From Dehalococcoidia bacterium (lineage in GTDB: Bacteria; Chloroflexota; Dehalococcoidia; SpSt-223): a stretch of 64,000 nt of DNA. This document shows, piece after piece, positions 62,061-64,000 of the stretch. The notes under the pieces were generated by a model, which worked only from the letters and a program-made list of their open reading frames with translations, had not been told where the DNA came from and searched no databases. Each line of letters starts with the position of its first letter. Positions within the stretch are counted from its first letter, which is position 1. A program made the position numbers and the translations under genes. The stretch covers positions 239,148-303,147 of the forward strand of contig BPIC01000003.1 of the NCBI GenBank assembly GCA_026003895.1. Reading direction: 5' to 3'.

Positions 62061-62738
62061 GCGGTGCGGATCCCGCGCGGGATCGGCGCGGGAAGAAGAC
62101 GCCAACAACGCACCACACTGCGACCTTCAGATACGGCCACGAAACCGACCGAACCTCGCGCGGTCCGAACCGCCCGGCTGAGCGGATAACCACTGGAGCA
62201 ACGTCCACCGGTTGCAACTTCAGAGTGCGAGGCTCCCCTGCAAGCGGCTCGGCGCAGTCCACCCTGCGCCGCGGCACGACCGGAGGCGGACGTACGAGCA
62301 GGAAGGTCATGCGTCTCGCACTGATCGCCGGTGGTGCGGCGGTCGTCGCCACCGTTCGCTCGTCGCCACCGCAACGGGCGCTTTCGCGGTCGATCGGGGT
62401 TGGGAGGGGATCCGACCGCCGAGGCCTTTCCGGTTGTGTGCAACGTCGCGGGCGGTATCAGAGTTCTTCTCGGCGCATGTCCCGCGCGAAGCCGCCATAC
62501 TTCCGGTGGAGGAAGCGTTGGACACGATCACCGGAAGCAAACGGGTTCGGTTCGACCTCCCTGAGCGCGATCGATCGCCCGGCCAACATGAGCTGCTCTC
62601 AGGATCGACCCACGACATCCTGAACCCGCAGGGCGCGGTTGGCGCAGCGCTGTTTCGCGCATGCACGGGCGTCGGCGCCGTCGCTCGCGCTGAGACCCTC
62701 CCCGTGGCAGCAAGCATGGCGATGCTGAGCGAGCACGC
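62061..62738. other. 678-base region without a supported gene
   Basis: A perfect 16-base palindrome (GATCCCGC and GCGGGATC, 62069-62084) follows the small gene's stop. A frame starting ATG at 62309 begins with a membrane-like stretch (MRLALIAGGAAVVATV) but soon becomes Arg/Ser-rich; another frame continues with more protein-like sequence (FFSAHVPREAAILPVEEAL), so a decayed gene is possible. Nothing was recognised. Confidence 0.4.
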
Positions 62739-63929
62739 GTGACGGGCGCCGCTCGGCAGTCGCGTCCTGCCATCATCTTCATCGTTCTGCTTGGCATTGT
62801 CAGCCTCTTCGCCGACATGACCTACGAAGGCGCCCGCAGCATCGCCGGCGCCTACCTTGGGCAACTTGGGGCGACTGCGCTTGCCGTCGGGCTGACCGCT
62901 GGCATTGCCGAGCTGCTCGGGTTTGTCCTCCGACTCGTCGTTGGCGTGCTGACCGATCGCCTACACCGTCCGTGGACGTTGGTCATCCTCGGCTATCTCG
63001 TGAACTTGGGGGCCGTGCCGATGCTCGCCCTCGTCGGTCAGTGGGAAATCGCTGCGCTCTTGATCGTGGCCGAGCGAGTTGGCAAAGCACTCCGCACGCC
63101 AGGGCGGGATGCGATGCTGGCCCAAGCAAGCTCGACGACGGGCCACGGCAGCGGCTTTGGCATCCATGAGGCGCTAGATCAGATCGGCGCGGTGCTTGGC
63201 CCTCTGCTTGTCGCCGCGGTCGTCGCGACGCGCGGCGAGGTTCGCGAGGCGCTTGCTGCACTTGCGATCCCGGCCACGCTGGCGATCGTCGTGCTTGGCA
63301 TCGCGCGCCTGCGCGTTCCAGACCCCGGGAAGCTTGCCATCGCGATCGACCCCCCGGCGACGACGGGCTTCTCCCGACGTTTCTGGATCTATCTCACGGG
63401 TGCGATGTGCTTCGCCGCCGGCTTCGTCGATTTCGCCCTTGTGGCCTTCCACCTCGATCGGGCCGCGATCGCGACCCCGAGCGCCATCGCGCTGTTCTAC
63501 GCCCTCGCGATGGGTGTCGACGCCATTGCGGCCTTGACCTGCGGCATGGCGTTCGATCGGGTCGGATTTGCGGTCGTTCCCATTTCGGCGGCAGTCTCGG
63601 CGGTGGCGGCCCCGCTGCTCTTCCTCGGCGGCTTCGAGCTCGCCGTGATCGGCGTGGCGCTTTGGGGGTTTGGACTGGGAGCGCAGGAGTCGGTCCTGCG
63701 GGCCGGCATTGCCTCGCTCGTGCCCGCCGGCCAGCGCGGGGCTGCCTATGGCACGTTTGGCGCTCTTTTCGGCATCGCCTGGTTCGCTGGGAGCGCAGCG
63801 TTTGGACTGCTCTACGGCGTGTCCATCCCCGGGCTCGTTGCCGCCTCGATCGCGCTCCAAGCCGCCGCCACGGTCGTCCTCACGGTCGCAGCCCGCTGGA
63901 ACCGGCCGGCGCCCACGCCAACAGCCTAG
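62739..63929 (+). CDS. Major facilitator superfamily transporter
   Basis: The 396-residue protein has about 12 membrane segments. The A-like motif is VGVLTDRLHRPWTLVILGY, and the later RVGKALRTPGRDAMLAQAS and GFGLGAQESVLRAGIASLVPAGQRGAAYG resemble MFS members of the YfkF/arabinose-efflux type. The start is GTG. The transported compound is unknown. Confidence 0.88.
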   Translation: MTGAARQSRPAIIFIVLLGIVSLFADMTYEGARSIAGAYLGQLGATALAVGLTAGIAELLGFVLRLVVGVLTDRLHRPWTLVILGYLVNLGAVPMLALVGQWEIAALLIVAERVGKALRTPGRDAMLAQASSTTGHGSGFGIHEALDQIGAVLGPLLVAAVVATRGEVREALAALAIPATLAIVVLGIARLRVPDPGKLAIAIDPPATTGFSRRFWIYLTGAMCFAAGFVDFALVAFHLDRAAIATPSAIALFYALAMGVDAIAALTCGMAFDRVGFAVVPISAAVSAVAAPLLFLGGFELAVIGVALWGFGLGAQESVLRAGIASLVPAGQRGAAYGTFGALFGIAWFAGSAAFGLLYGVSIPGLVAASIALQAAATVVLTVAARWNRPAPTPTA

Positions 63930-64000
63930 GCCGACGTGCTCGCCGTCGGGAAATCGGTCAGCACTTCGACGCCGCGGCTAGTAAACGCCATCGAATCCTC
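63926..64000 (-). CDS. C-terminal end of a truncated gene, probably M24 peptidase
   Basis: On the minus strand a frame enters from the right edge: EDSMAFTSRGVEVLTDFPT, ending with TAG at 63928-63926. Aminopeptidase P/Xaa-Pro peptidases (M24) commonly end in an ED-x-V-x-VT-x-G-x-EVLT-x-FP sequence. The stop overlaps the MFS stop in a convergent arrangement. Confidence 0.55.
   Translation of the reverse strand, partial: EDSMAFTSRGVEVLTDFPTASTSA

Noticed and set aside
62212..62742. A 176-codon frame before the MFS gene
   Set aside because: Composition changes along the frame and no motif is seen; a decayed gene is possible but not supported.
1..64000. Transposase, integrase or prophage genes
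   Set aside because: No recombinase, transposase or phage structural motif was found in any frame examined.

Overview
This window is a high-GC bacterial chromosome segment with dense, often overlapping genes. The gene mix fits a thermophilic or aerobic Chloroflexota lineage: a type I-C CRISPR system, an F420-type luciferase-like oxidoreductase, a DUF2079 membrane protein, a decaprenyl-phosphate phosphoribosyltransferase-like UbiA protein, a fused TRAP permease and very large secreted proteins with Thr-Pro linkers. That placement is inferred from gene content; there is no rRNA here to test it.

Layout. 1-8.05 kb: type I-C CRISPR-Cas (possible cas3 tail, cas5, cas8c with an internal cas11c start, cas7, cas4, cas1, cas2), then a leader and a 36-repeat array. 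The array's trailer end is rich in hairpin-forming spacers. 8.5-15.1 kb: leftward housekeeping operon ppdK-dnaG-rpoD-NUDIX; dnaG has an apparent one-base frameshift near its start. 15.1-16 kb: non-coding stretch ending in a rightward terminator with no gene in front of it. 16-22.9 kb: leftward type III-like restriction-modification island (mod, DUF4258, DUF2283, res, plus a second DUF4258 gene upstream), next to four leftward tRNA genes (Gly, Leu, Gln, Asn) at 23.4-23.75 kb. 23.9-29.4 kb: methyltransferase, small membrane protein, beta-propeller protein, TRAP permease, GlsB-like protein. 29.6-33.6 kb: a DUF892 remnant and a leftward 2-oxoacid dehydrogenase operon E1alpha-E1beta-E2; E1beta is frameshifted in a G run. 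33.8-38 kb: a glycosidase-like protein, then selD coupled to a RidA-MmgE/PrpD fusion. selD has an in-frame UGA at the catalytic position and a SECIS-like hairpin, so it very probably encodes selenocysteine.

38.3-51.9 kb: a 1388-residue secreted protein, a metallo-beta-lactamase-fold protein behind a hairpin that covers its Shine-Dalgarno sequence, a CDGSH-Rieske fusion with a ferredoxin reductase and an F420-type oxidoreductase, a YVTN/IPT surface protein, an ABC substrate-binding lipoprotein and a zinc alcohol dehydrogenase. 52-58.3 kb: leftward genes for membrane sugar transfer, M50 protease, HD protein, prephenate dehydrogenase, guanylate kinase, a receiver-only response regulator, DUF192 and a TatA/B-like protein. 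58.4-64 kb: DUF2079 protein, UbiA prenyltransferase, PPOX-fold protein, a small zinc-ribbon protein, an MFS transporter and the tail of a probable M24 peptidase.

The most interesting points are the Sec-containing SelD with its fused partner, the restriction-modification operon carrying a nested DUF4258-DUF2283 pair, the hairpin spacers, and the CDGSH-Rieske electron-transfer cluster. Three apparent single-base frameshifts (dnaG, E1beta, DUF4258) could be real or sequencing errors.
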